Under the pieces are notes generated by a model. That model was not told the origin of the DNA, did not search any database, and was given only the letters and a program-made list of their open reading frames with translations. From Clostridium sp. OS1-26 (GTDB lineage Bacteria; Bacillota; Clostridia; Clostridiales; Clostridiaceae): 64,000 nt of DNA. Numbering within the stretch: the stretch's first letter is position 1; every line of letters starts with the position of its first letter. This document shows, piece by piece, positions 1-8,650 of this stretch. A program made the translations under genes and the position numbers. The stretch covers positions 5,365,208 through 5,429,207 of the forward strand of contig NZ_CP133264.1 in NCBI RefSeq assembly GCF_030915445.1. Reading direction: 5' to 3'.

Positions 1-1
1 A

Positions 2-517
2 TACTATAACAAGAATAACATTGTCAGAATTAAAGGTTATATAGTAGAAAATCAAAGAAACAGCAAAGCTTTGACAAAGGACATTGTAAGGATTATTCCT
101 GATAATTTACAGTTTACTTATGAATCCGAAAATTTAGGTATATTAGTTTTTTCTTCTATGATATCTTTTATTGGCATTTTTGTAGGGTTAGTATTTTTAT
201 GCGCTACAGGAAGCATAATATACTTTAAGCAGCTTACAGAAGCTAATGATGACAAAAAAAGATATGACGTATCGAAAAAGATAGGTATAGGGAATGGTGA
301 AATAAAAAGATCCATCCGCAAACAGGTGTTTACAGCCTTTGCTTCACCATTATTTATAGGAATGTTTCACTGCTTAGCAGCCTTTGCATTTCTTAGCAGC
401 GTGCTAACTGCAATGGATGTATTTCTGCCGGCGGTAGTTACTATAGTGTTTTATGTTTTAATTTATACCATATATTACTTCCTGACAGTAAATTCATATA
501 TTAAAATAATAGAGTAA
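2..517 (+). CDS. FtsX-family (BceB-like) ABC permease, C-terminal part
   Basis: This is the C-terminal piece of a membrane permease of the type that works with an ATPase in antimicrobial-peptide sensing and detoxification. The reading frame is open to the left edge, so the gene begins outside the window; the TTG at 71 is internal, not a start. Three hydrophobic segments are visible. After the first of them comes a stretch typical of BceB permeases (GSIIYFKQL, then a charged loop with KKIGIGNGEIKRSIRKQ). The C-terminus ends shortly after the last membrane segment, as expected for the family. A terminator-like hairpin follows. The partner ATPase would be expected upstream, outside this window. 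Confidence 0.85.
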   Translation, partial: YYNKNNIVRIKGYIVENQRNSKALTKDIVRIIPDNLQFTYESENLGILVFSSMISFIGIFVGLVFLCATGSIIYFKQLTEANDDKKRYDVSKKIGIGNGEIKRSIRKQVFTAFASPLFIGMFHCLAAFAFLSSVLTAMDVFLPAVVTIVFYVLIYTIYYFLTVNSYIKIIE

Positions 518-542
518 ATCATTAATATCACTTAATCCTTTA

Positions 543-578
543 AGGTGGCTATGGCTCTTGCTATAGCCACTTTCATTA
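543..578 (+). terminator. Rho-independent terminator after the permease gene
   Basis: An 8-bp stem GTGGCTAT / ATAGCCAC (545-552 with 563-570) is followed by a short T-rich tract. It lies 25 bases past the permease stop codon and ahead of the converging minus-strand gene. Confidence 0.65.
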
Positions 579-596
579 GCAGAAATTTTACAATTA

Positions 597-1433
597 TCAC
601 TGATCATTATAGTCCGAATCATAATTTGGTGCTAAGTTTTTTTCTAGACCTTCTGCTGTCATTATTATTTTTATATTATGTCTTTCTAGTGGTGAAAGTT
701 GTTTACCTTCTCCTGTAAATTTAGGGTTAGGCTTATACCAAGATTTTTTATTAAAATAACTTTTATAGGGATCATCAGTAAATATATAACCATGCCTTGC
801 AAAAATTTCATTTCTTGCTAACGCTAACTTTTCTTTGCTCATATTTTTAAGATTACGTAACTCTAAAGGTTTTACATTGCTATATGGAAATATATATTCA
901 TTTAATTTATTATCAACTCTTTCATTGATACCATTTGAGTCTAAATTATGGGAGTTTACAGTGGAATTATTACTAATTTCAGCATTAGAGTCACTTTTAG
1001 TATTATTGCTTATAAAAAATATATAACTTCCAATAAACCCTAAAATAAAAAGAACCACGAGTATAATAATAAAGCTCCTACTTTTCCCTTCACTTACTTC
1101 ATCTCTGTACTGCTCTTTTATATTATCTGTTTTTAAAGTTTTATTTGCCTTATCATTTATAGATATGTTAGGCCTTGAATTTTGCTTTATTACTGTGTCT
1201 TTATTAGCTTGCATAATTTCTATCTTAGGTTCTGTTTGTTCATTATATTTAGGTTTAGCATTGGATTCATATGGTTTAGGCACTTGGAGATTTTCATCTA
1301 ATTTATTTTCTATGCTGCTTATTACTTTTTCATTAATTATCTTTTCATCTTCGTATTCTCGTTTTGTGCCACAGTTAGCACAAAATTTATCATTTTCATC
1401 AAATTGTGTACCACATTTTTTGCAATTACTCAT
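597..1433 (-). CDS. Zinc-ribbon membrane protein with YARHG domain
   Basis: The N-terminus has a zinc ribbon with two Cys-x-x-Cys knuckles (CKKC and CANC). A polar, Lys/Asn-rich linker of about 100 residues follows, then one membrane helix (FIIILVVLFILGFIGSYIFF), then an extracytoplasmic part ending in a YARHG domain (ARNEIFARHGYIF, followed by Trp-Tyr-Lys-Pro). YARHG is an extracellular domain of unknown function common in Clostridia. I start the gene at the ATG at 1433, because the in-frame GTG at 1445 lies inside the Shine-Dalgarno AAGGTGG. It is the last gene of the minus-strand train, 98 bases below the small GAP1-like gene, and could be its envelope component or an unrelated neighbour. 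Confidence 0.75.
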   Translation of the reverse strand: MSNCKKCGTQFDENDKFCANCGTKREYEDEKIINEKVISSIENKLDENLQVPKPYESNAKPKYNEQTEPKIEIMQANKDTVIKQNSRPNISINDKANKTLKTDNIKEQYRDEVSEGKSRSFIIILVVLFILGFIGSYIFFISNNTKSDSNAEISNNSTVNSHNLDSNGINERVDNKLNEYIFPYSNVKPLELRNLKNMSKEKLALARNEIFARHGYIFTDDPYKSYFNKKSWYKPNPKFTGEGKQLSPLERHNIKIIMTAEGLEKNLAPNYDSDYNDQ

Positions 1434-1531
1434 TTTATCAACCACCTTAACTTTCTATTACAAAGGTTAATAGGCCTAAACTATCATTTGATTAAATCTA
1501 GGAGTTAGCTATTTTTAAAAATATATTTTTA

Positions 1532-2653
1532 TTATATAGAGTCGCCACTATTCTTATTAATGATATTTTTAATCTTCCTCCAAATAGCATAAATGCTTCC
1601 TGTGTTATTTCCCTTTTTTTCATATTTGGTGTTACTATTATCTTTTGTTTCAATTAAAGATATTTTATCCTCTGTAGATAAAGAATTTTTATAGTTCTTC
1701 TTCTCGTCAACAGGCTTAAGAATGTTGTCATATTCATAGATGTTAAGCTTATCACTAATAATACCTTTGTCCGCTTCATAAAAGAAATCCTTTAAAATTT
1801 CTTTATTTTCTATATTTTCCATAACATATTCAATAAATAGATGATTTTCTTCATCGATACCATCCAAATAGAAATTTCCCTCTGCTAGATCAAAAACATA
1901 ACCTGCTTTTATTTCAGTAGTTAATCTTTTTATGCTCCCTTTGCATAAAAAGATTATGTTAATTAGATTTTTGTTTTTGGGCTCCTTCATATAGGTTATA
2001 AATCCAACCTTTTTTCTTACTTCAAATGGGATTGCTCTATATAAGTATTTTAATATTCCTTTAGCTAATGTTGTTATAATTTTGTTATCTGAATCTAATA
2101 CTATGTATATGTTTTTTCCATGCTTGGCTCCATCAAAGGAAGCCTTAATAAGATTCAAAAACGTTTCTTGACTCATATTGGTAGCTAGAAGCATCTCTTC
2201 TATTGAACTAAAACAATCCTCTCTGTTATTATTTTCAATTTTTGAAACTTCTGGTAAAAAAGCTTCTTTATCTAAATTATAGTCTGACATAAACCCAGTT
2301 GAAAATATCACCTTTTCAGGATTTTCTATGTATTTATTTCTCTCTTCTTCTGGAATTATATAATTATGAGTAAAGTATCTATTTCTCTGTCCTGTGTAGT
2401 CTTTACCGACAAAGACTGACTGTCCAACTACCATTCTATTATCTTCCGCGTTTATACAAAATAAAGATGTAGGATATTTTAATATATCCTCCTCTCCTGC
2501 AAGAGATGATGGTGCTTCATAGAAGCATAAGTCATGAAGAATATTAATTATAAAATTATCCTCTAAATTTTTACTTTTAGCTACTGTATCATAGCCTGGA
2601 GTTTTGCTGAATATTCCTTTCCGATCCCTTGTGTAATAATGCTGTTGAATCAT
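1532..2653 (-). CDS. GAP1-N1-like GTPase-associated protein, short form
   Basis: This 373-residue protein opens with the same pattern as the 892-residue protein at 15374-18052. Both have an 'xQQxxYT' beginning, a Phe-x-x-x-x-Gly-x-x-x-Tyr/Phe motif, and later V/Y-G-K-D-Y-T/S-G-x-x-x-N/G-Y-F. This marks the N-terminal domain of GAP1 proteins, known from comparative genomics to co-occur with TRAFAC-type GTPases. It lacks the long helical C-terminal part of its paralogue and ends in a Lys/Asn-rich tail. The gene starts 2 bases after the stop of the GTPase gene upstream, so translation is probably coupled and the two products probably act together. The biochemical role of GAP1 is not established; the name reflects association with GTPases, not proven GAP activity. 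Confidence 0.75.
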   Translation of the reverse strand: MIQQHYYTRDRKGIFSKTPGYDTVAKSKNLEDNFIINILHDLCFYEAPSSLAGEEDILKYPTSLFCINAEDNRMVVGQSVFVGKDYTGQRNRYFTHNYIIPEEERNKYIENPEKVIFSTGFMSDYNLDKEAFLPEVSKIENNNREDCFSSIEEMLLATNMSQETFLNLIKASFDGAKHGKNIYIVLDSDNKIITTLAKGILKYLYRAIPFEVRKKVGFITYMKEPKNKNLINIIFLCKGSIKRLTTEIKAGYVFDLAEGNFYLDGIDEENHLFIEYVMENIENKEILKDFFYEADKGIISDKLNIYEYDNILKPVDEKKNYKNSLSTEDKISLIETKDNSNTKYEKKGNNTGSIYAIWRKIKNIINKNSGDSI

Positions 2654-2655
2654 CT

Positions 2656-3933
2656 TTATTCTCTTCCTCCATCTAAATAATTCATCCTATAAAGCAGCCA
2701 TAAGAATGGTTCATCTACTCTTAAAGGGTTTATATTGGTGCTGCTATCTATCTGAAGATTTTGAGGATTACAACCTAGTGATGATACTGCAAAATATCCT
2801 GTGACTCCGAAATAAGTATCCATAGCCCCTTTAAAAGGACTATCTACTTTTCCTAAAAATTTTCTAACCTCTCCATCTATATTTTCATACTCGTTTAAAT
2901 TAAAGAATTTTTCATGTTCATAATTTCTAAATATATTGCTGTTTTTGCTTATATACTCTTCATCATTTAAACTCTTCAGCATATCACTCTTAGTAACTAC
3001 TACTGCTGTAGGTATGCTAGTTTTTTCATGAGATTGTTTAGAGATAAAATTTTCAAATAAATATACAATTATATCTTTTGGCTCTTGGTATTTCTCAGTA
3101 AAATCACCTTTCAGTTCTCTATTAGTAAGATTTATCTTTTTCCTTAAAGCTCTCATCTGAAGTGGATCAACGAGAAATATTATTCCATCAGAATTTTTAA
3201 TATGCTCTCCATGCTTATCTATGTATCCTTTATCAGTCATTCCTTCACCAGGAATATCATAAAAAATTAAAGTAATAGGTGGTATTTTATCATTCTTAAA
3301 TTTTAAGTTTTCAATCAACGGCTCTATATGTTGTTTAGGTGTTGGATCTAGCATTATATTTTTATCAAAAATTCTTTCTTGATTTTCTCTTATTTCATCA
3401 TTATAAGCAGAACTGCCTGCAATAAGGGATGCATCTATCCTTTCACCGGTATACTTTTCAAGCACATATAAAAGTGTTGTCATATATACTGATTTACCCA
3501 CTTGTGATGCCCCTACAACTGAGATGATCTTTGATGGCCCTCTACCTGAGGTCACAGGAAGTTCATTATGACAATAAGGGCATAATCTCTCACTGGTATT
3601 AATATCATATTTATCTCTAATTTCTATAAGCACTCCATCTACCCTAGTTTTGCTACTTTCAGGTAGGCCTTCTGGTTTAACTACAGGATTTATTTCTCCA
3701 AGAATCCCCTTACCTATTTTTCTATTACAATGATTAAGCAGCTCGTCTATTGTCTTTTCATATTCAGGGTCTCCTTTTTCTGAGTGTGAGGCTCTGAATA
3801 CCACCTGTTCTGTTTTAAACTTCTTGAAACAAAAAGGACATTTTATCATAAAGGGTCCTTTTTCATAAGTTGCTTTTTTATAATCGTTGTTTTGTTTTCT
3901 ATTGTTGCCACGAAAAAAATCCAAAAGCCCCAT
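2656..3933 (-). CDS. TRAFAC-type GTPase with zinc knuckles (GTPase C)
   Basis: The protein combines two Cys-x-x-Cys knuckles (C32/C35 and C118/C121) with a GTPase core. The P-loop is GASQVGKS (141-148), the switch II element DIPGE (226-230), and the base-specificity motif TKSD (314-317) in place of the usual NKxD. A hydrophobic strand with FLVDP follows switch II, as in the two other GTPases of this operon (FLLDP, FIIDP), so the three are paralogues. No transmembrane helix is seen, so it is cytoplasmic. It pairs with the short GAP1-like protein directly downstream. The zinc knuckles may bind protein or nucleic acid; neither is shown here. Confidence 0.85.
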   Translation of the reverse strand: MGLLDFFRGNNRKQNNDYKKATYEKGPFMIKCPFCFKKFKTEQVVFRASHSEKGDPEYEKTIDELLNHCNRKIGKGILGEINPVVKPEGLPESSKTRVDGVLIEIRDKYDINTSERLCPYCHNELPVTSGRGPSKIISVVGASQVGKSVYMTTLLYVLEKYTGERIDASLIAGSSAYNDEIRENQERIFDKNIMLDPTPKQHIEPLIENLKFKNDKIPPITLIFYDIPGEGMTDKGYIDKHGEHIKNSDGIIFLVDPLQMRALRKKINLTNRELKGDFTEKYQEPKDIIVYLFENFISKQSHEKTSIPTAVVVTKSDMLKSLNDEEYISKNSNIFRNYEHEKFFNLNEYENIDGEVRKFLGKVDSPFKGAMDTYFGVTGYFAVSSLGCNPQNLQIDSSTNINPLRVDEPFLWLLYRMNYLDGGRE

Positions 3934-3986
3934 ATACTAATACCCCTTCCATATATAAGTACGTAACTAATCCTTTGTTTTTGTAG

Positions 3987-4634
3987 TTACTTTTGCTTTA
4001 ATTTATATATATTACCATACTTTTTTATATCTTTTATAAAAATTTTCACATATTCATTTTTATCTACTATTATTTCTGGCATAATGCTTCGACCTGCATT
4101 AATGTTGTTAATAAAGTCAAAGCATATCCCATCATCTTTATTGATGGGATATGAATCATATTTTTTTACATAGCATAATGCATCTTTTGGTAAAGCTACT
4201 TCTGAATCTATTATAATTTCTAGAGACTTTTCTTTTGAAAAAAAGCTCTTAATGGATTTTATCTCTTTAATATCGTATAGAATTTCCGGCTTTCCTGTAC
4301 TTATCATTAATTCATTTTTACCATTACCTTGCTTTATGAGCAAAATCTCTCCATCACTTTCAACTGCTGGAAACACCCAATAGTTATATTGATTAATTTC
4401 TTTAATGGCTTCACAGTATCCATTAAACTCCTTATATTCTTCTCTGGTATATAACTTCACATTATTTTCATTTATATTGTCCAATGAAAAATCATCCAAA
4501 AAATTTGTTTTTAGTATATATACTATATCTATATTTTTAGGCCATTTCCACCTTATATTAAACTTTTCCTTATCAAGTTCATAATCCATATCATATATTT
4601 CATAACTTGTATCGGGAACCTCAACTATTTTCAT
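3987..4634 (-). CDS. Beta-rich operon protein, paralogue of the 342-aa protein
   Basis: I recognise no named family. The N-terminal half looks like a fibronectin-III-type beta domain: a core 'I-R-W-K-W-P' strand, then a Tyr-Trp-Val-Phe-Pro strand. The C-terminal half ends in 'YVKIFIKD...IYKLK'. The protein at 19273-20301 has the equivalent elements 'L-S-L-E-W-G-W-P' and 'YVKLFFLD...KLYF' in the same order, so the two are probably diverged paralogues. No signal peptide or membrane helix is seen. I choose the ATG at 4634 over the one at 4667 because AAAGGATGG sits at the right distance before it. It lies between the vWA gene and GTPase C with short gaps, so it is part of the same transcription unit. 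Confidence 0.6.
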   Translation of the reverse strand: MKIVEVPDTSYEIYDMDYELDKEKFNIRWKWPKNIDIVYILKTNFLDDFSLDNINENNVKLYTREEYKEFNGYCEAIKEINQYNYWVFPAVESDGEILLIKQGNGKNELMISTGKPEILYDIKEIKSIKSFFSKEKSLEIIIDSEVALPKDALCYVKKYDSYPINKDDGICFDFINNINAGRSIMPEIIVDKNEYVKIFIKDIKKYGNIYKLKQK

Positions 4635-4673
4635 TGTAACACCATCCTTTAATATAGCAGAAATCATAAAGCA

Positions 4674-5936
4674 CTATTTGAAACTATTAAAATTGTTGTT
4701 GTCGCTAAAATTAATATTTTTTTCTTTCCCCATATAAGTAGTTTTTGAATAATCTTTTACATCTATATTTATAGGAATAAGGGTAAAAACTAATGCCATA
4801 ATTATATCCGCTAAAGCTCTATATAGTATTCTAATCCATGGAAGATATAAAAATCCTAGCTCTATAATCACCCCTGCGACAATTCCTGAGATGGCACCAC
4901 CTAATAAAAAAACCTTTAATAGATTTTTATTATCAAATACAAGACTTACACTTGCAGCAATTAGACATCCTAGTAACGAAATTAATATTACTCTTAACAT
5001 TATATAGAAAATTGAAGATTCATAAACTCCATTTCTTTTATCCATGAGTAATCGCTGCTGTCTATCTTTATATATTTTATTAAATATGCCTTTTAAGTCC
5101 TTTGCTTCTTTCACACCATAGTAGTTTCCATTACTTTCCCTTGATATTTTCTTAAGCATATAATAATTATTTCCATCAGCCATTCCAACAGTGTATATAG
5201 GTATTCCAGCATTTTTAAATGGCTTCATGATTTCATTAAAATTGTTGTCCAAATTGTATGTGTCACCGCCATCTGATAATAAAATTATCATTGCATTCCT
5301 ATCAGGTTTTTCTGTTAACTTTACTTCATCATAGGCTTTTTGCAAGGCCTCTCCCATATTTGTATTTCCCTTTGGATTTTCATGTAATTTTAATTTTTCC
5401 TTTATATCCTTTTTCATCTTATCAGTAACTTCAGTCATAGGTAATATCTGCTCTGAAGTATCATCAAATCTATAAAAAGAAACTCTATTTTCTTCATTCA
5501 TACTATTTAATAGATTCAAAGCCGCTGAAAACCTTTCGTTATTCGGATCTGTTTTACTCATACTTCCAGATGTATCTATAACAAATACAACATCATTGAT
5601 TTTTTTTATTTTTCCGATGCCAGCTTCATATAAAAATTGAAAAAGTGCTCCAAATATAAAAATTAGAACTAAAGTACACGGAATTAGAAATTTGAACGAA
5701 GTTTTTAAATAATTGTTTTTCCAACTAAAACCATTAAGTCTTGGATTTATCATTTCTGCTATAAGACACATTGATCCCACACATAATGCTAAGATTCCAA
5801 AATACAATCCCATTAAAATACTGTTTGGCAGTCTGTATCTATATACATTTAGCAGAACTTCACCAATAATAAATCCCGCACAGCCTCCGATTAGGCTCAT
5901 CACCATCATAGTTAAGTTTATCCTTTTCTCTTTCAA
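4674..5936 (-). CDS. Membrane von Willebrand A domain protein
   Basis: Three membrane helices at the N-terminus precede a vWA domain with an intact metal-ion-dependent adhesion site (DTSGS, about residues 121-125, and later LLSDGGDT). Three more membrane helices follow. With the basic N-terminus inside and a basic loop between helices 2 and 3, the vWA domain is predicted outside the membrane. vWA domains bind ligands through a divalent metal and often act with ATPases or GTPases in multi-protein machines. I use the TTG at 5936, because GGAGGGGG lies just before it and overlaps the longer frame (TTG at 5951). The gene follows a 300-base gap that holds a repeat element, so it may have its own promoter. 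Confidence 0.8.
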   Translation of the reverse strand: MKEKRINLTMMVMSLIGGCAGFIIGEVLLNVYRYRLPNSILMGLYFGILALCVGSMCLIAEMINPRLNGFSWKNNYLKTSFKFLIPCTLVLIFIFGALFQFLYEAGIGKIKKINDVVFVIDTSGSMSKTDPNNERFSAALNLLNSMNEENRVSFYRFDDTSEQILPMTEVTDKMKKDIKEKLKLHENPKGNTNMGEALQKAYDEVKLTEKPDRNAMIILLSDGGDTYNLDNNFNEIMKPFKNAGIPIYTVGMADGNNYYMLKKISRESNGNYYGVKEAKDLKGIFNKIYKDRQQRLLMDKRNGVYESSIFYIMLRVILISLLGCLIAASVSLVFDNKNLLKVFLLGGAISGIVAGVIIELGFLYLPWIRILYRALADIIMALVFTLIPINIDVKDYSKTTYMGKEKNINFSDNNNFNSFK

Positions 5937-5990
5937 GCAGTCCCCCTCCAATACACCTCTAAATTTTATTTTAAATTATAGAGAAAATAA

Positions 5991-6225
5991 CTAGAAAGTT
6001 AACTTATACAGAGGGATATGTTTCTAAAGCTGAAGTAGATTTAAAAACTTTGTGCCGGTCTTAGCGAAGGGTTTTAAGAGAACCTTAGAACTTTAGAGTT
6101 GTTTGAGCAGAGCGAGTTCTCGAAAGTTCTTAGGTTGTCTTGAAGCACAAGCTTTAGACTGGCTAAAAGTTTTTAACGTGCTGAAGCTTTGAAACATATC
6201 ACGGCGTATAAGTTATCTTTCGGCC
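5991..6225. repeat. Long imperfect palindrome, MITE-like element (full copy)
   Basis: The first 45 bases (5991-6035) and the last 43 (6181-6223) are imperfect inverted repeats of each other, sharing AACTTATAC, GATATGTTTC and AAAGCT. The interior also folds on itself: 6042-6076 pairs with 6138-6174, and 6080-6095 pairs with 6120-6137. The whole 230 bases can therefore form one long hairpin. No ORF is present. A shorter, inverted copy lies at 22011-22096. The copy sits between two genes of the minus-strand operon and, if transcribed, would form a large RNA hairpin that could affect readthrough or mRNA stability. Confidence 0.7.
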
Positions 6226-6239
6226 TTTGAGCCCTATAA

Positions 6240-6477
6240 TCAAGTTATTTTAGGCAATTTTTCTATAGCTATTCCATGCATAATATACCCATTCTCTATG
6301 CAATAGTTATAGAAGTCAATTGCATTTCTTACGTATATGATGTCCTTTACTCCAAATCCACCCATTAGATTTAATTTTTCAATACCGCTGCTTCTTCTCT
6401 CATGTATATATCCTATTTTGTAATTTCTTGTTTTCCTATCAAATTCAAAAGCGTATTTTATAAAATCACTGCTATAA
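6240..6477 (-). other. Out-of-frame C-terminus of the large operon protein
   Basis: The gene at 6458-8584 stops early, but another frame immediately continues open for about 75 codons to a TGA at 6240-6242. The continuation reads as ordinary protein, with FIKYAFEFDRKTRNYKIGY near its start and YIMHGIAIEKLP near its end. Adding one base in the T5 (6483-6487) or G4 (6479-6482) run, minus-strand sense, joins the frames and gives a 781-residue product with no leftover bases. I infer that the true gene spans 6240-8584 and that the premature stop is either a sequencing error or a fresh frameshift. Confidence 0.65.
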
Positions 6478-8584
6478 TCCCCAAAAAGTATTTTTCCTGA
6501 TATTTCTTTACATCATAATTCATTAAATAACATTTGAGTTCAGAATTACTATCAAGGATATTATAAAGCTTACGATAAAGCTCTTCCTTTGAAAGTACTT
6601 TACTCTCCAAGTTCTCTACATTAACATTTGCTCTTTCATTAAACTCTTCTTCAAAGGATTTATTAAATTCCTGTTCTGTTAAAATATATCTATTACAGAA
6701 ATATATTATTTTATGTAACAATTCTTCTTGTCCTTTTTTTAAATTCTGAGATAGACTCCCAATATATTTATCGCTAAGGTAAAAAGCTTTTCCGTAATTT
6801 TTCTCAAGTTTATCTATAATATTATTTATTACATTCCTGTAATAAATCTTCACATTTTGCGCCATGTATTCCTCTTGATGTTTTATCATATCATCTTCAT
6901 ACTTTTTAATTCCTTCACTGATAAAGTTAAGTTGATTTATTTCTTCATATAGCTCATCATGAATTTTTAATAAGATCTCCTCATACTTTTCCATAATTTT
7001 TTCACAAATGCTTAGTTTTAAGAGCTCAAATCTTTTACCATATATATCTAAAAATATTTTTTTTCTTACTTCTTGTATATTTCCGCCTTTACTGAAAAGC
7101 TTCTTAAAACTAAATCCTTCAATAAACCTTGACTCATATATACTCTCAATTTCGTTCTTTATATTTTCAATATGTCTATTAACTAAATTTCTGCTATCTC
7201 TTATGTATTTTATACCTTCACCCTCATCAGAGGTCCATTCCCAAGCACAATATAGTCCTAATTTAGGATTATTGAGTATATTATCATTTAGTAAAGTTCT
7301 TATTTCTTTCTCTAAATTTATATTTTCAATATTTTTCTCTGCAACATTTTTAAAGTTTAGGCGAAAAAAGTTCTCACATCTATCTTCATATAGGCCTTCC
7401 TCCACCTGTCTTAAGGTCAGCTTTGAAAGCCTCTTTTCTATATTAGAAGAGTTTGACATCATAATTCCATTCATATCCATTACAGTTATATTATTTGGCA
7501 TAATAGATTCTAGCTTTGATGCAATGCTATTCTCATCTATCTTTAAAGCTTTAGCTATAAATTCTCTATCTCTTTTTGACAACTCATCTAGTTGTTTTAG
7601 AATTCTTTCATAAAAAGCTCTCACTACTGTTACAGCAATAGCTCCATTTGGCCTTTTCACCTTTGAAAGCCCTGCTGTAATGTATCTATTTATAGACTTA
7701 TCGATATTTATATTTGCCTTAAACCTACTGTTATCATAGTGCTGATTTTCCGTATCTGAATAAGTTTCTATACTAACATTCCTGTTCTTTAAAAGATTAA
7801 TATAGGATATTATTTCATAATTATTTTTCATTGATGCAGCAGGTATTGTTCCTCTTTCACTTTTCTCCTCTAGTAAATATGTCATGTAAAATATAGGACC
7901 TTGCCAGGTTATTGGAAGTTCCCTTTCTTCTCCATAAACAGCTATTTTTCCATCAAATATAAAGTCATTTTTTTGTATATATTCTACCTCTCTAAAAAAG
8001 CTTACTGAAGCTGCCTTGGAAAAAAACTCATCTTCTATATTCTTTTCTTTTATTAAAACATAAAGATCAGCAGTACTAAGCTTAAAAACTTCTAGCATTC
8101 TTTTTCTAATAAGTAAAGTTACTTCTGGAAGTATTATATTTAAAGGATCATCTGCCATAGTAACTACAGAAATATTTATTCCATCAAAGGAATTGAATAA
8201 ATTGCCATAAGATAGTATTCTATCTCTTACCATTGTTACTTTGCTATTCAAGTCTTGCAAAAATTTTTTGTCGTTATAAAACTTATCTCTTACACTCTTT
8301 CTCAAATTCTTTTTATCTGATAAGTTACAGCTAAACTGGAAATTAAAAGAGTTATCTTTATCTTCATTAATATCTGTAAGTATATTAATGAATGCTATTC
8401 CCCGTCCATTATCCCATTTTTCCTGTATAGTACTGCTAATATATTCAGAAGCCTCTCTAGTGCTGTTTCCTATAAACAGAAAAAGTATAGGATTATTTGC
8501 ACTTCTTTGAGAGTCATCACTGTAAACTTTTCTGTCTATTTTCAAATCATACTCTTCTGCAAAACTCTTTAATATATTTTCCAT
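6458..8584 (-). CDS. Large partner protein of the tubulin-like gene, unknown family
   Basis: I do not recognise this 708-residue protein (about 781 if the frameshift near 6480 is corrected). It lies 66 bases below the tubulin-like gene and is presumably co-transcribed. Its N-terminal 200 residues read like alternating strands and helices of a nucleotide-binding Rossmann-type fold (ILFLFIGN, AFINILTD, ISVVTMADDP, LYVLIKE). No glycine-rich GGTG loop is present, so it could be a degenerate paralogue of the tubulin-like protein; this is inference only. The second half is strongly helical with coiled-coil character (many Glu, Lys, Ile, Leu), suggesting a structural or tethering role. No signal peptide or membrane segment is evident. 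Confidence 0.6.
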   Translation of the reverse strand: MENILKSFAEEYDLKIDRKVYSDDSQRSANNPILFLFIGNSTREASEYISSTIQEKWDNGRGIAFINILTDINEDKDNSFNFQFSCNLSDKKNLRKSVRDKFYNDKKFLQDLNSKVTMVRDRILSYGNLFNSFDGINISVVTMADDPLNIILPEVTLLIRKRMLEVFKLSTADLYVLIKEKNIEDEFFSKAASVSFFREVEYIQKNDFIFDGKIAVYGEERELPITWQGPIFYMTYLLEEKSERGTIPAASMKNNYEIISYINLLKNRNVSIETYSDTENQHYDNSRFKANINIDKSINRYITAGLSKVKRPNGAIAVTVVRAFYERILKQLDELSKRDREFIAKALKIDENSIASKLESIMPNNITVMDMNGIMMSNSSNIEKRLSKLTLRQVEEGLYEDRCENFFRLNFKNVAEKNIENINLEKEIRTLLNDNILNNPKLGLYCAWEWTSDEGEGIKYIRDSRNLVNRHIENIKNEIESIYESRFIEGFSFKKLFSKGGNIQEVRKKIFLDIYGKRFELLKLSICEKIMEKYEEILLKIHDELYEEINQLNFISEGIKKYEDDMIKHQEEYMAQNVKIYYRNVINNIIDKLEKNYGKAFYLSDKYIGSLSQNLKKGQEELLHKIIYFCNRYILTEQEFNKSFEEEFNERANVNVENLESKVLSKEELYRKLYNILDSNSELKCYLMNYDVKKYQEKYFLGIIAVIL

Positions 8585-8650
8585 AAAAATTCCTCCAAAA
8601 TATACATTAAGGAACTGGAAGGCAAGGTTTAAACCTTACCTTCAAAGCTG

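Noticed and set aside
71-517. Complete small membrane protein starting at TTG 71
   Set aside because: The frame is open to the left edge and the sequence matches the C-terminus of a larger permease, so 71 is internal.
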